A stretch of DNA of 64,000 nucleotides from Mesotoga sp. BH458_6_3_2_1 (lineage in GTDB: Bacteria > Thermotogota > Thermotogae > Petrotogales > Kosmotogaceae). Shown piece by piece: positions 8,724 to 17,263 of the stretch; position 1 is the stretch's first letter; each line of letters opens with the position of its first letter. The DNA is taken from NCBI RefSeq assembly GCF_003664995.1, contig NZ_JFHL01000002.1:496001-560000 (forward strand). The letters are read 5' to 3'. A program made the position numbers and the translations under genes. Below the pieces are notes generated by a model that saw nothing but the letters and a program-made list of their open reading frames with translations, searched no databases and had not been told where the DNA came from.

Positions 8724-9328
8724 ATTATAAGTATGCACACATACTTTATCGAGAGGATGACTTTCTCACACCGAAGAGAGCGACTTTTGATCACAGGACG
8801 AAGACGGGTTTCATGACCACCTGGTCTATCGAGCATTCCAGCGAGTTGCTTGAGTACAAGTACTGGAACTGCCTCAGTGCATTTGGTCTTGAGAGTTCTA
8901 CGAGAAGGAAGATCTCTTTCGAAAGAAAGCATAGCGATGCTAATCTTCTCTATTTCAAGTACGAACTCGAAGTCCCGGAAGCTCTCGAGGGGTACTTCGA
9001 TCCAACGACTCTTGAGGTTATATCGAAGAGTCTTTCCCTTCGGGAGACTACTGAAGAAGTGTACAAGATGCTGAAAGATTATGAGCAGGGAGAGTTAAGG
9101 TTCAACGATCGGCGCTTCTCATCCTGGCTTGGTGGGAAAGTCGAAAAACTCCAAATAAGCGATAGTGAGAAAAATGAAATTGAGAACTCGCTGATTAAGT
9201 ATGTGGAGACCATAGTTGGAAGGGTTCTTTGGACTGTCTACAACGGTGATTTGCCAAGAATGGGAAAAGATCTCTCCTCAATGGTGTATCTCTATACTGA
9301 AATGCTTGATCTGACGGCTTCAAAGTAA
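8720..9328 (+). CDS. hypothetical protein
   Basis: 202 residues; not recognised. The start codon shares ATGA with the mutase stop and the gene ends two bases before truA, so it is translated as part of the run. The protein is soluble-looking, with no signal peptide, membrane span or Cys-pair motif. The N-terminal third is rich in aromatic and charged residues; the C-terminal half is predicted mostly helical, with [20 protein letters not shown] as a helical stretch. Its position suggests a housekeeping role, but no function can be assigned. Confidence 0.7.
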   Translation: MNYKYAHILYREDDFLTPKRATFDHRTKTGFMTTWSIEHSSELLEYKYWNCLSAFGLESSTRRKISFERKHSDANLLYFKYELEVPEALEGYFDPTTLEVISKSLSLRETTEEVYKMLKDYEQGELRFNDRRFSSWLGGKVEKLQISDSEKNEIENSLIKYVETIVGRVLWTVYNGDLPRMGKDLSSMVYLYTEMLDLTASK

Positions 9329-9330
9329 TC

Positions 9331-10083
9331 ATGAAGAGATTCGCTGCTGTAGTCTCATACGATGGAACTGATTATTTCGGCTTTCAGAATCAGCCCGATA
9401 TGCGGACTGTTCAGGGTGTCTTCGAGGAAGCTCTGGAGAGGATTCATAAGTTCAGTATTTCCAGCCAGGGCGCCGGGCGGACAGATACAGGAGTTCATGG
9501 ATATGGACAGGTAATTGCATTCGATTCAACTCTAGATCGATTGGGTGCTTCCACCATGAAAGACGCTCTAAACGCAAATCTTCCGTCCGATGTGTATGTA
9601 AGGAAAGTACATGAAGTTACCGAGAACTTTAGTCCCAGATTTGCGGCAAAAAACAGAATCTACCATTACTATATTCTGAATTCAAGTGAACCCGACATCT
9701 TTAGAAGAAGGTTTGTCTGGTGGTTTCCCTATCCTCTCGACATTGAATCGATGAGAAGAGCAGGCGGTCATTTGCTGGGGGAGCATGATTTTGCCGCTTT
9801 CAGAACTGGTAAGGACGATAGAAACCCGGTCAGAACTGTTTCGGCCATTAGAATAATCAAAGTCTCACCTCACTTAATTCTCATTAGGGTGGAGGGAATT
9901 TCCTTCCTTAAGAGAATGGTCAGGAATATAGTTGGGACCCTCGTAAAAGTAGGTACGGGAGGCGTTTCGGAAGAATCAGTAGCGGAATTCCTTTCCAGTC
10001 GTGACAGATCTTGTCTCCCGGGAACTGCCCCCCCACAAGGACTAGTCTTCTACAAAGTTGTGTTTGATGAGTTCGAAACGTAG
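9331..10083 (+). CDS. truA: tRNA pseudouridine(38-40) synthase
   Basis: 250 residues, standard length. TruA converts uridines 38-40 of the tRNA anticodon stem-loop to pseudouridine. The N-terminal [15 protein letters not shown] and the catalytic loop [14 protein letters not shown] (with the nucleophilic Asp, about residue 52) are intact, as are [15 protein letters not shown] and [17 protein letters not shown] near the C-terminus. It overlaps the following TlyA-type gene by 17 bases if that gene starts at 10067. Confidence 0.95.
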   Translation: MKRFAAVVSYDGTDYFGFQNQPDMRTVQGVFEEALERIHKFSISSQGAGRTDTGVHGYGQVIAFDSTLDRLGASTMKDALNANLPSDVYVRKVHEVTENFSPRFAAKNRIYHYYILNSSEPDIFRRRFVWWFPYPLDIESMRRAGGHLLGEHDFAAFRTGKDDRNPVRTVSAIRIIKVSPHLILIRVEGISFLKRMVRNIVGTLVKVGTGGVSEESVAEFLSSRDRSCLPGTAPPQGLVFYKVVFDEFET

Positions 10084-10879
10084 ACTCGATGAACTGTTAT
10101 TTGATCTTGGACTGTCTGAAAGTAGAACAAAAGCAGCGACTTTGATCAGGAACGGAAAAGTAACCATAGATGGTATGATTGTTGTTAAGCCCAGCCGTAA
10201 GGTAGATTCTAATAGCAGGATAGTTGTCGCGGATTCTGTAATACCGGTTGGTCGGGGATACTTCAAGCTTAGAAAAGCCATTGACATTTTCGAGATAAAT
10301 GTTGAAGGAAAGAGAGTCATAGACGTTGGCGCCTCTACAGGTGGGTTTGCGCAGTTGTTGCTTGAGAAAGGTGCACAGAGAGTGCTTTGTGTAGATGTTG
10401 GCAGAGATCAGATCAATCACCGCATAAGAAACGATGATAGAGTTGTTTCTCTGGAATCAACTGACATTAGAGACTTGACGCTTGAACGCGCCGGTGGAAA
10501 AGCAGATTTGCTTACTGCCGACCTTTCTTTCATTTCAACGGCGTCACTCGCGGGTCTTTTGAGAAGTTTCGTAGAGGACGGCGGGGAAGCAGTGGTCCTT
10601 GTGAAACCCCAATTCGAAGCAGGTCCTGGTGTGGTCAAGAAGGGATTGGTTAATTCTAAGAATGTTCATATTGGCATTTTGGAAGGGTTTGTGAAGGTAT
10701 TTCGTACAAATGATTTGTCTCCTGTTGGATTGACATTCTCACCAATCCGGGGTAAGAAAGGTAATATTGAATACCTTCTTTATTCGGTCGCAGAAGAAAG
10801 ATCAATTGAATTCGACTTCGAACGATTGGTAGAGGAGGCCTTCGGTTTTTTTGATCGGGATAAAGAGTTATTAGGTTGA
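10067..10879 (+). CDS. TlyA-family S4/FtsJ-domain rRNA methyltransferase
   Basis: 270 residues from ATG at 10067; a TTG at 10058 would add three residues and the ribosome site is weak for both. Residues about 3-60 form an S4 RNA-binding domain ([20 protein letters not shown]). Residues about 75-250 are a Rossmann methyltransferase with the SAM motif [20 protein letters not shown] and the later [12 protein letters not shown]. TlyA homologues 2'-O-methylate 16S and/or 23S rRNA; which site is used here is unknown. It is embedded in truA (17 bases) and overlaps the next gene by TTGA. Confidence 0.88.
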   Translation: MSSKRRLDELLFDLGLSESRTKAATLIRNGKVTIDGMIVVKPSRKVDSNSRIVVADSVIPVGRGYFKLRKAIDIFEINVEGKRVIDVGASTGGFAQLLLEKGAQRVLCVDVGRDQINHRIRNDDRVVSLESTDIRDLTLERAGGKADLLTADLSFISTASLAGLLRSFVEDGGEAVVLVKPQFEAGPGVVKKGLVNSKNVHIGILEGFVKVFRTNDLSPVGLTFSPIRGKKGNIEYLLYSVAEERSIEFDFERLVEEAFGFFDRDKELLG

Positions 10880-12375
10880 AGGGAGGGAAACCCCGGTTCA
10901 GCAAAGGGTTGATTCGGGAAAGCTTGAAATTCTTACTCATTCTTTTTCTAGTACTAATTTTCTTTTCCGGAGTCATGGCACAGGAAATCTTTGATTTCGT
11001 TCCTGAAGATGTTGGCTATTTTCTTATTCTTCGCGGATTGAGGTCAGCAATGGAAGTGCTCAGGGACAGCACGAATTTTTTCGGCGCATATCTGGGCGAT
11101 AATGGATTCGGGGCCGAAAGAGCTTTCTATGGAATAATTGATGCCGCTGGTTACAATGCAGAAGTTGATACAAGTTTCCTGAAAGATGCTTTAAATGACG
11201 ACATTCTTCTTGTTGGCGAAGGCATAGATCTTTCGCTTGACGATTTGCTTATGTTCGATCCGTTTTATTTGCTTGAGAAACTCAAGCTTACAAAGAACAG
11301 AGTCTTTATGGCCTGGAGAACAACCAGTTCCTTCCAGCTCTTAAAAGCTGTTGCGGCCCTTCTTGATATGGCAATATTTGTCCAGCCCGGAGAAAATGTG
11401 AACGAATTGAGGAGCAGTACTGGGACTCTCTTCTACCATACCGCTGATGACTATCTGATAATCGGTGGAAACAAGGACGCAGTCACACTGGCTACGAAGA
11501 CTTATTCGGGTGAAGGGAGAAGATTACTGGAATCAAACGGCAGGGGCAGAGAAGTCGCTGAAATGAGTTATGACTACACTCTTGCTGGTTACATAGATGG
11601 TGACCGTTTTCAGCTTGATCTGGGCCTGGAATCTACTTTTTCTATTGAGAGTACGGTGGTCTTTGCACGACCCGAAGGACATACGCTAACGGCAACAATA
11701 GTTCAGGATACACTTTTTCTGAACAATGAAGATCTTCAGAAGATGCTATCTTTATCAGACACAAAGGAGTTGGAGGCTTCAAAGGAGACTTTTGGAGACT
11801 ACACGGTCTTCTTTCCCTCGTCATCGGTTGAGACTCTAAGAAAGGAGCTTGCTCACTGGTTTGAGCTCGATCTTGAGCCGTATAAAGAACTGGCGGATTT
11901 CGTTGTGCTGCTATCTAGAGAAAGCATTGGAAATACTAGGATATATGGAGACCTGGTTTCGGATACTCCCAGAGTAACAGCCATCTTCACAAACAAGGGC
12001 TCCGATACCGACGGACTTGAAGCGCCGCTTAAAGAGTGGGGAGCAATTAAGTCATCACATAAGGGAAGCCGGATCTACGAGCTCGAAAATGATTTCGATA
12101 CCATCTACTTCATATTTTCTAATGAGACAACGGTACTTACTTCACTCACGCCAGACGAATATTACAGGTTACTCTCAGATGCCGAGAGTCTCAGCGACAA
12201 CATCAGCTACAATTTTGTAAGGGAGATCGGTCTGGAGAAGGATATTGCACAGGCCTTCATAGATATGAAGAAGGTATTCAAATCTCTTATTGGGGTCTCG
12301 GTCGATAGCGCTCTTTTCTATCAGCAGACCTTTGTGGATGACGGGAACATGATTCATGCGCTACGCTTTTATTGA
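10876..12375 (+). CDS. exported or membrane-anchored protein of unknown function
   Basis: 499 residues from a TTG at 10876 that overlaps the TlyA stop; the start is uncertain because the ribosome site is weak. An N-terminal segment LKFLLILFLVLIFFSGVMAQ after several basic residues is a clear signal peptide or anchor, with possible cleavage near VMAQ-E. The rest is a large extracytoplasmic domain with repeated patterns such as FFGAYLGDNGF and DDYLIIGGNKDAVTLATK that resemble DUF3352-like proteins, but I cannot name it confidently. It lies nine bases before secA. Role unknown; an envelope function is inferred only from the signal. Confidence 0.7.
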   Translation: MKGGKPRFSKGLIRESLKFLLILFLVLIFFSGVMAQEIFDFVPEDVGYFLILRGLRSAMEVLRDSTNFFGAYLGDNGFGAERAFYGIIDAAGYNAEVDTSFLKDALNDDILLVGEGIDLSLDDLLMFDPFYLLEKLKLTKNRVFMAWRTTSSFQLLKAVAALLDMAIFVQPGENVNELRSSTGTLFYHTADDYLIIGGNKDAVTLATKTYSGEGRRLLESNGRGREVAEMSYDYTLAGYIDGDRFQLDLGLESTFSIESTVVFARPEGHTLTATIVQDTLFLNNEDLQKMLSLSDTKELEASKETFGDYTVFFPSSSVETLRKELAHWFELDLEPYKELADFVVLLSRESIGNTRIYGDLVSDTPRVTAIFTNKGSDTDGLEAPLKEWGAIKSSHKGSRIYELENDFDTIYFIFSNETTVLTSLTPDEYYRLLSDAESLSDNISYNFVREIGLEKDIAQAFIDMKKVFKSLIGVSVDSALFYQQTFVDDGNMIHALRFY

Positions 12376-12384
12376 GGTGATTCA

Positions 12385-14844
12385 ATGGGAATTTTTTCAA
12401 AAATATTCGACAAGAACCGGATGCTTTTAAAAAAGTACTCGAGAATAGTTGAAGCTATTAACGGCTATGAGCAAGACATTGAAAAATTTGAAATAAATGA
12501 CTTTGCAAAGAAGACGGATGAGTTCAAAGCCCGGGTCTCAGAAGGTCAGTCTCTTGATTCAGTTCTGCCCGAAGCTTTTGCCCTGGCAAGAGAGGCTGCG
12601 AAAAGGGCGGTGGGTATGAGGCCCTTCGACGTGCAGTTGATGGGTGCTCTGGCTCTTAACGAGGGCAAGATTGCTGAGATGAAAACTGGTGAAGGAAAGA
12701 CACTGGTGGCAACAATGCCTTTGTATCTTAATGCCCTTTCGGGCAAAGGCTGTCATCTGGCAACCGTTAACGACTACCTTGCAAAGAGAGATGCTGGATG
12801 GATGGGCCCTGTTTATGAATATCTTGGATTGCGGGCGGGATTTATTCAGGCGGCTATGGAACCTTCGCTTAGAAAAGATGCTTATAACTGTGATATTACT
12901 TACGGAACGGCCAACGAGTTTGGGTTCGATTACCTTAGGGATAATCTCGTATATTCTCTTGAGAACAAGGTTCAACGTGGACACAATTTCGTTATTGTGG
13001 ATGAGGCCGATTCAATATTGATCGATGAAGCTAGAACACCGTTGATCATTTCTGGTCCGGCTCAAGACTCTTCAAATCTGTACAGGCAGTTCGCCTTCTT
13101 TGCAAAACGTTTTCAGGCGGAAAAAGACTTCGTTGTTGATGAGAAAGATAGAACGGTGACTCTTACAGACGAGGGTATTGCAAAGGCTGAAAAGCTGCTG
13201 CAAATTGATAATCTTTATGATCCCAGTAATTACGACTATATTTTTCACCTTCTAAATGCTTTGAAAGCCATGATCCTCTACAAGAAAGAAGTTGACTATC
13301 TGGTTACTCAGGAAGGAGAAGTAGTCATTGTTGATGAGTTCACCGGCAGATTATTACCGGGAAGAAGGTACTCTGAAGGTCTCCACCAGGCAATAGAGGC
13401 GAAGGAAAACGTACAGATAAGACAGGAATCGGTTACTTTTGCCACGATCACCTTTCAGAACTACTTCAAGCAATATGACAAAGTGGCGGGAATGACGGGG
13501 ACGGCTGCGACTGAAGAGTCGGAGTTCATTTCAATGTATAACACACCAGTTGCTGTAATACCAACTAACAAGGATGTAATTCGGCAAGACAAGGAAGACT
13601 CAATATACAAGACCAAAGAAGAAAAGAATGAAGCAATAATCAATGAAATTGCCGAACGGTATGAAAAGGGACAACCTGTGCTTGTGGGAACGACTTCAAT
13701 TGAGAAGAGCGAGTTATTGAGCAAAATGCTCCAGAAAAGGGGAGTTCCCCACGAGGTTCTAAACGCAAAGTATCATGAGAGAGAAGCCGAAATTGTGGCA
13801 AAAGCAGGAGAAAGAAAGACCATCACAATCGCGACAAACATGGCTGGAAGAGGAACAGACATCAAGTTAGGAGATGGTGTCGTAGAGCTAGGCGGACTCT
13901 ATGTTCTCGGTACCGAAAGACACGAAAGCAGGAGAATAGACAATCAGCTTGTGGGAAGGTCTGGCAGGCAGGGGGATCCGGGAGAGTCAAGATTCTTTCT
14001 TTCTACAGAAGATGATCTCATAAGGCTTTTCGGCGGAGAACGTATGCAGTCCATAATGAATACTCTCAAGATCGAAAGAGGTCAGCCAATTGAGCACTCA
14101 CTTCTTAGCAGGATTATTTTCTCTGCTCAGAAGAAGATAGAAGGAATGCACTTCGAGATCAGAAAGCGGCTCTACGAACTGGATTCAGTTATTGATCAGC
14201 AAAGAAGTGCAATCTATGCTCATAGAGACTGGGTATTAAAAGGCGATGAAATTGATTCCAATGTCTTCGAGATAATTGAAGATGTTGTTGATCGAAGATT
14301 GTCCGGGCTTGAGCAGCTCCCTCCTTTTGAAGACATTAAGGTCTCCTTTAGTTTCTTGCCAGCGGGAGACATAGGGCGGCTCAAGGGGCTTAATAACGTT
14401 GAGGAACTTAGAAACAGTGCCTTATCGCTGCTTCAGGAGATATTTGTCGAGAAGAAAACTTCATTCGGAGATGAGTTCCCGCAGGTAATGAAGTACATTA
14501 TGTTAAGGATGATTGATGAGAGATGGAGAAGACATCTGGAGGCTATTGAGCATCTCAAAGACTCCGTGGGTCTCAGAGCTTACGGTCAGAAAGATCCTGT
14601 GATAGAATTCAAGAAAGAGTCTTTCATCCTCTTTCAGCAGTTGACTGATTCCCTTTACGATGATATTGCAAGTGCGATCGTAAGAATAGTCAGAGTCGAC
14701 AGTGATAAGGCCAAGCAAAACGCAGACAAGGAATTCAGAAGTCTTCAAGCTGTGCACTCTGATTTCAGTGGAAGCGGAGGAGATAAGAAGGGTGATGTTG
14801 GCGGCAAAAAGAAGGGCACAAAAAGGTTCAAGGTTAAACGTTAG
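12385..14844 (+). CDS. secA: protein translocase motor SecA
   Basis: 819 residues. SecA is the ATPase that pushes unfolded preproteins through SecYEG; secY is encoded at 33.7 kb in this window. Walker A MKTGEGKTLVATMPL, the DEAD-type VIVDEADSILIDEARTPLI, the preprotein-binding region and the second helicase domain (TNMAGRGTDIKLG, GRSGRQGDPGESRF) are complete, followed by the helical scaffold. The C-terminal tail ends in a Lys/Gly-rich stretch (about residues 797-819) and lacks the Cys-rich zinc motif of many SecA proteins. The gene begins GGTGATTCAATG, nine bases after the exported-protein gene. Confidence 0.97.
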   Translation: MGIFSKIFDKNRMLLKKYSRIVEAINGYEQDIEKFEINDFAKKTDEFKARVSEGQSLDSVLPEAFALAREAAKRAVGMRPFDVQLMGALALNEGKIAEMKTGEGKTLVATMPLYLNALSGKGCHLATVNDYLAKRDAGWMGPVYEYLGLRAGFIQAAMEPSLRKDAYNCDITYGTANEFGFDYLRDNLVYSLENKVQRGHNFVIVDEADSILIDEARTPLIISGPAQDSSNLYRQFAFFAKRFQAEKDFVVDEKDRTVTLTDEGIAKAEKLLQIDNLYDPSNYDYIFHLLNALKAMILYKKEVDYLVTQEGEVVIVDEFTGRLLPGRRYSEGLHQAIEAKENVQIRQESVTFATITFQNYFKQYDKVAGMTGTAATEESEFISMYNTPVAVIPTNKDVIRQDKEDSIYKTKEEKNEAIINEIAERYEKGQPVLVGTTSIEKSELLSKMLQKRGVPHEVLNAKYHEREAEIVAKAGERKTITIATNMAGRGTDIKLGDGVVELGGLYVLGTERHESRRIDNQLVGRSGRQGDPGESRFFLSTEDDLIRLFGGERMQSIMNTLKIERGQPIEHSLLSRIIFSAQKKIEGMHFEIRKRLYELDSVIDQQRSAIYAHRDWVLKGDEIDSNVFEIIEDVVDRRLSGLEQLPPFEDIKVSFSFLPAGDIGRLKGLNNVEELRNSALSLLQEIFVEKKTSFGDEFPQVMKYIMLRMIDERWRRHLEAIEHLKDSVGLRAYGQKDPVIEFKKESFILFQQLTDSLYDDIASAIVRIVRVDSDKAKQNADKEFRSLQAVHSDFSGSGGDKKGDVGGKKKGTKRFKVKR

Positions 14845-14858
14845 TCCGGAGGTGCAAT

Positions 14859-15971
14859 TTGATTAGTTATGAAACGAACTTGAGAATTCAAGAGTTGAGA
14901 GAGAAGTTTGATTCGATAAGAGAGACTCTTGATCTCGAGAGGATAGATGAGAAACTGAAGGAGATCGAAAAGAGAATGAGCGATCCCTCAATATGGAGCG
15001 ACCAAAGAGAGGCCTCTAAGCTGGGAATAGAGGCACAGTCTCTCCGGGGGACCCTCGGTCTTCTTAGGGATGTGGAAGAGGAGTTTGAAAGTATAGACAT
15101 TGCGGTGGAGCTATCGGGAGAAGACGAGAGTTACGTCAGGCATGTTGAAGAGCTTGTAAGATCGGCAGAAAAGAAGGTCAGGGAATTTGAGCTAACGATC
15201 CTTTTAAGCGGAGAATACGACAATAATAACTGCTTCATGTCAATTCACCCCGGTGCCGGAGGAACAGAGTCTCAGGACTGGGCATCAATGCTTATGAGAA
15301 TGTACATGAGATGGGCAGAAGCGAACAGATTTAAGATTACAATTGTAGACGAATTGCCTGGGGACGAAGCTGGAATCAAGAGTGTGACTTTGAATTTTTC
15401 CGGCCCATATGCGTACGGAAAACTCAAATTTGAAGCCGGCGTACACAGATTAGTGCGGATCTCTCCGTTTGATGCAAATCATAGACGACACACATCATTT
15501 GCTTCTATCAGTGTGTTTCCGGAGATGGACGAAGTGCCTGAGATTGAGATCAAACCTGAAGATTTGAAAGTCGATACTTACAGATCGGGAGGTGCTGGTG
15601 GACAGCATGTCAACAAAACCGACTCTGCCGTCAGAATTACTCATCTCCCTAGCGGCATAGTTGTTGCGTGTCAGACAGAAAGATCTCAACATCAAAACAA
15701 GGCAAATGCAATGAAGATGCTGTACGCAAAGCTCTTTGAAATAGAGATCGAAAAGAAGCGTAATGAGAAACTGAGATTAATGGGTGATCAGAAGGACATA
15801 TCATGGGGTAATCAAATCAGGTCTTATGTCTTTCAACCGTACACAATGGTCAAGGATCATCGAACTGAGGCTGAGACAGGAGATATCCAATCTGTCATGA
15901 ATGGCGAGATAGACGAATTCATAGAGAAGGAGCTGCTTTTCTTCTCTTCAATCGAAAAATCTTTGGAATGA
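14859..15971 (+). CDS. prfB: peptide chain release factor 2
   Basis: 370 residues from TTG at 14859 behind CCGGAGGTGCAA. RF2 recognises UGA and UAA stop codons: the anticodon-like SPF tripeptide is in RISPFDANHRRHTSF, and the catalytic GGQ is in GGAGGQHVNKTDSAVRI. The whole protein is in one frame. Where many bacteria carry an in-frame TGA and a +1 frameshift near codon 26 (CTTTGAC), this gene reads ACT CTT GAT CTC GAG, so autoregulation by frameshift is absent. It follows secA by 14 bases. Confidence 0.96.
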   Translation: MISYETNLRIQELREKFDSIRETLDLERIDEKLKEIEKRMSDPSIWSDQREASKLGIEAQSLRGTLGLLRDVEEEFESIDIAVELSGEDESYVRHVEELVRSAEKKVREFELTILLSGEYDNNNCFMSIHPGAGGTESQDWASMLMRMYMRWAEANRFKITIVDELPGDEAGIKSVTLNFSGPYAYGKLKFEAGVHRLVRISPFDANHRRHTSFASISVFPEMDEVPEIEIKPEDLKVDTYRSGGAGGQHVNKTDSAVRITHLPSGIVVACQTERSQHQNKANAMKMLYAKLFEIEIEKKRNEKLRLMGDQKDISWGNQIRSYVFQPYTMVKDHRTEAETGDIQSVMNGEIDEFIEKELLFFSSIEKSLE

Positions 15972-15985
15972 GTAGTGAGATGAGT

Positions 15986-16015
15986 TTGACTTTGACTGTA
16001 GAAAAATGTTATTAT
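15986..16015 (+). promoter_or_regulatory. promoter for the rsmH division cluster
   Basis: TTGACT at 15986-15991 and TATTAT at 16010-16015 are separated by 18 bases, and TGT directly precedes the -10, giving an extended -10 element. A second TTGACT at 15992 is too close to act as the -35 of this -10. The rsmH start is 23 bases beyond the -10. It lies in the 66-base gap after prfB. Confidence 0.6.
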
Positions 16016-16037
16016 CTCTTCGAGCGGAGTGAATTAG

Positions 16038-16937
16038 ATGTCCAGGCAATATGACGAACACCACAGGAGCGTCATGGTTCACGAAGCGCTCCTATATTTG
16101 CTTGGTGGACGCGTCGATGGGACTTACGTTGATTGTACCGCTGGTGAAGGTGGTCACATGAAAGCCATTCTTGAGGCCACTAACGGTCGAGCAAGGATTA
16201 TTGGGCTAGATGTTGACCGTGAGGTTCTGGATATAGCGGAGCAGAATCTTGAAGATTACCGGGGAAGTTACAAATTATTCAATCTCTCTTATGTTGATTT
16301 CGAAATTGTGCTTAAACAGGCTGGTATTGATAAGGTAGATGGTTTTCTGCTAGACGTGGGACTCTCCACTTTTCAGTTGAAGTCTAAAGGAAGAGGTTTT
16401 TCGTACGAACTGGACGAACCGCTCGATATGCGCATGAACCTTTCTCTGAAAACTACGGCAGCAGAAGTTGTGAATGGCTATAAGGAAAGCGAACTAGCAA
16501 GGATTGTGTTTGAGTACGGAGATGAAAAGAGATTCGCCAGAAAGATAGCAAGAAGTATTGTTTCCAGAAGACCCTTGTACACGACGAAAGATTTGCACGA
16601 TGCAGTAAAAGCAGCTATACCTCCAGCCGAAAGGTACAAACGAAAGAGACATTTCGCAACTAGGACTTTTCAAGCGATCAGAATTGAAGTGAATCAAGAA
16701 CTTGAAAACATCGACAGTACATTGAAGAGAATTCCCGGTTTTCTGAAGCAAGGCGGTAGGATCGTTATTATTTCTTTTCATTCTTTGGAAGACGGCATAG
16801 CGAAGAGAGTGTTCAGGGAGAAATCGAATTCTGAGTTGAAGATACTAACGAAGAAACCTTTACGGCCGTCGGAAGAAGAAGTAGAACTCAATCTAAGAGC
16901 AAGAAGTGCAAGATTGAGGGCAGCGGAGCGGATTTGA
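16038..16937 (+). CDS. rsmH: 16S rRNA (cytosine1402-N4)-methyltransferase
   Basis: 299 residues. RsmH (MraW) methylates N4 of C1402 in the 16S decoding centre. The N-terminal HHRSVMVHEALLYLLG, the SAM-binding VDCTAGEGGHMKAILE (about residues 33-48), DGFLLDVGLSTFQL and the C-terminal GGRIVIISFHSLEDGIAKR are all as expected. As in many bacteria it opens the division and cell-wall gene group, here reduced to an FtsL-like gene and a transpeptidase. Confidence 0.96.
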   Translation: MSRQYDEHHRSVMVHEALLYLLGGRVDGTYVDCTAGEGGHMKAILEATNGRARIIGLDVDREVLDIAEQNLEDYRGSYKLFNLSYVDFEIVLKQAGIDKVDGFLLDVGLSTFQLKSKGRGFSYELDEPLDMRMNLSLKTTAAEVVNGYKESELARIVFEYGDEKRFARKIARSIVSRRPLYTTKDLHDAVKAAIPPAERYKRKRHFATRTFQAIRIEVNQELENIDSTLKRIPGFLKQGGRIVIISFHSLEDGIAKRVFREKSNSELKILTKKPLRPSEEEVELNLRARSARLRAAERI

Positions 16938-16952
16938 AGGGAGGAACATCTC

Positions 16953-17240
16953 GTGCAAGCCATAACAGCGAAGCGGAAGTCGCTGGTTCGTGAAGGCGAC
17001 AAAGCCTTAACAAACAGCGATGTTTGGGGTTTATTTGGGTTTCTGCAAGTATTCGTTATTTTTCTTTCATTGGCAGTTTCAATTGCTCTCCCGTTCTATT
17101 TCGGCAACGAGGTTGACAAAATCACAGAGGTAGCATCTAGAAGAGAACAAGACATTACGGTCATGAAATCTAGACTTGAAGATGTTTCTAGAGAAATCTC
17201 ATATTTGCAGACTGTTGTTGGAGTGAGAGCAGAAAAGTAG
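16953..17240 (+). CDS. FtsL-like small bitopic membrane protein
   Basis: 95 residues from GTG at 16953 with AAGGGAGGAAC upstream. The layout is a short basic cytoplasmic N-terminus, one membrane span at about residues 27-50 (LFGFLQVFVIFLSLAVSIAL) and a C-terminal heptad-like coiled coil (VDKITEVASRREQDITVMKS and on). Together with its position between rsmH and an FtsI/PBP2-type gene this matches FtsL, the divisome protein that recruits and activates FtsI/FtsW. FtsL sequences are poorly conserved, so the call rests on topology and synteny. Confidence 0.65.
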   Translation: MQAITAKRKSLVREGDKALTNSDVWGLFGFLQVFVIFLSLAVSIALPFYFGNEVDKITEVASRREQDITVMKSRLEDVSREISYLQTVVGVRAEK

Positions 17241-17263
17241 AACTTTGTCGAGGTGTATCATAA

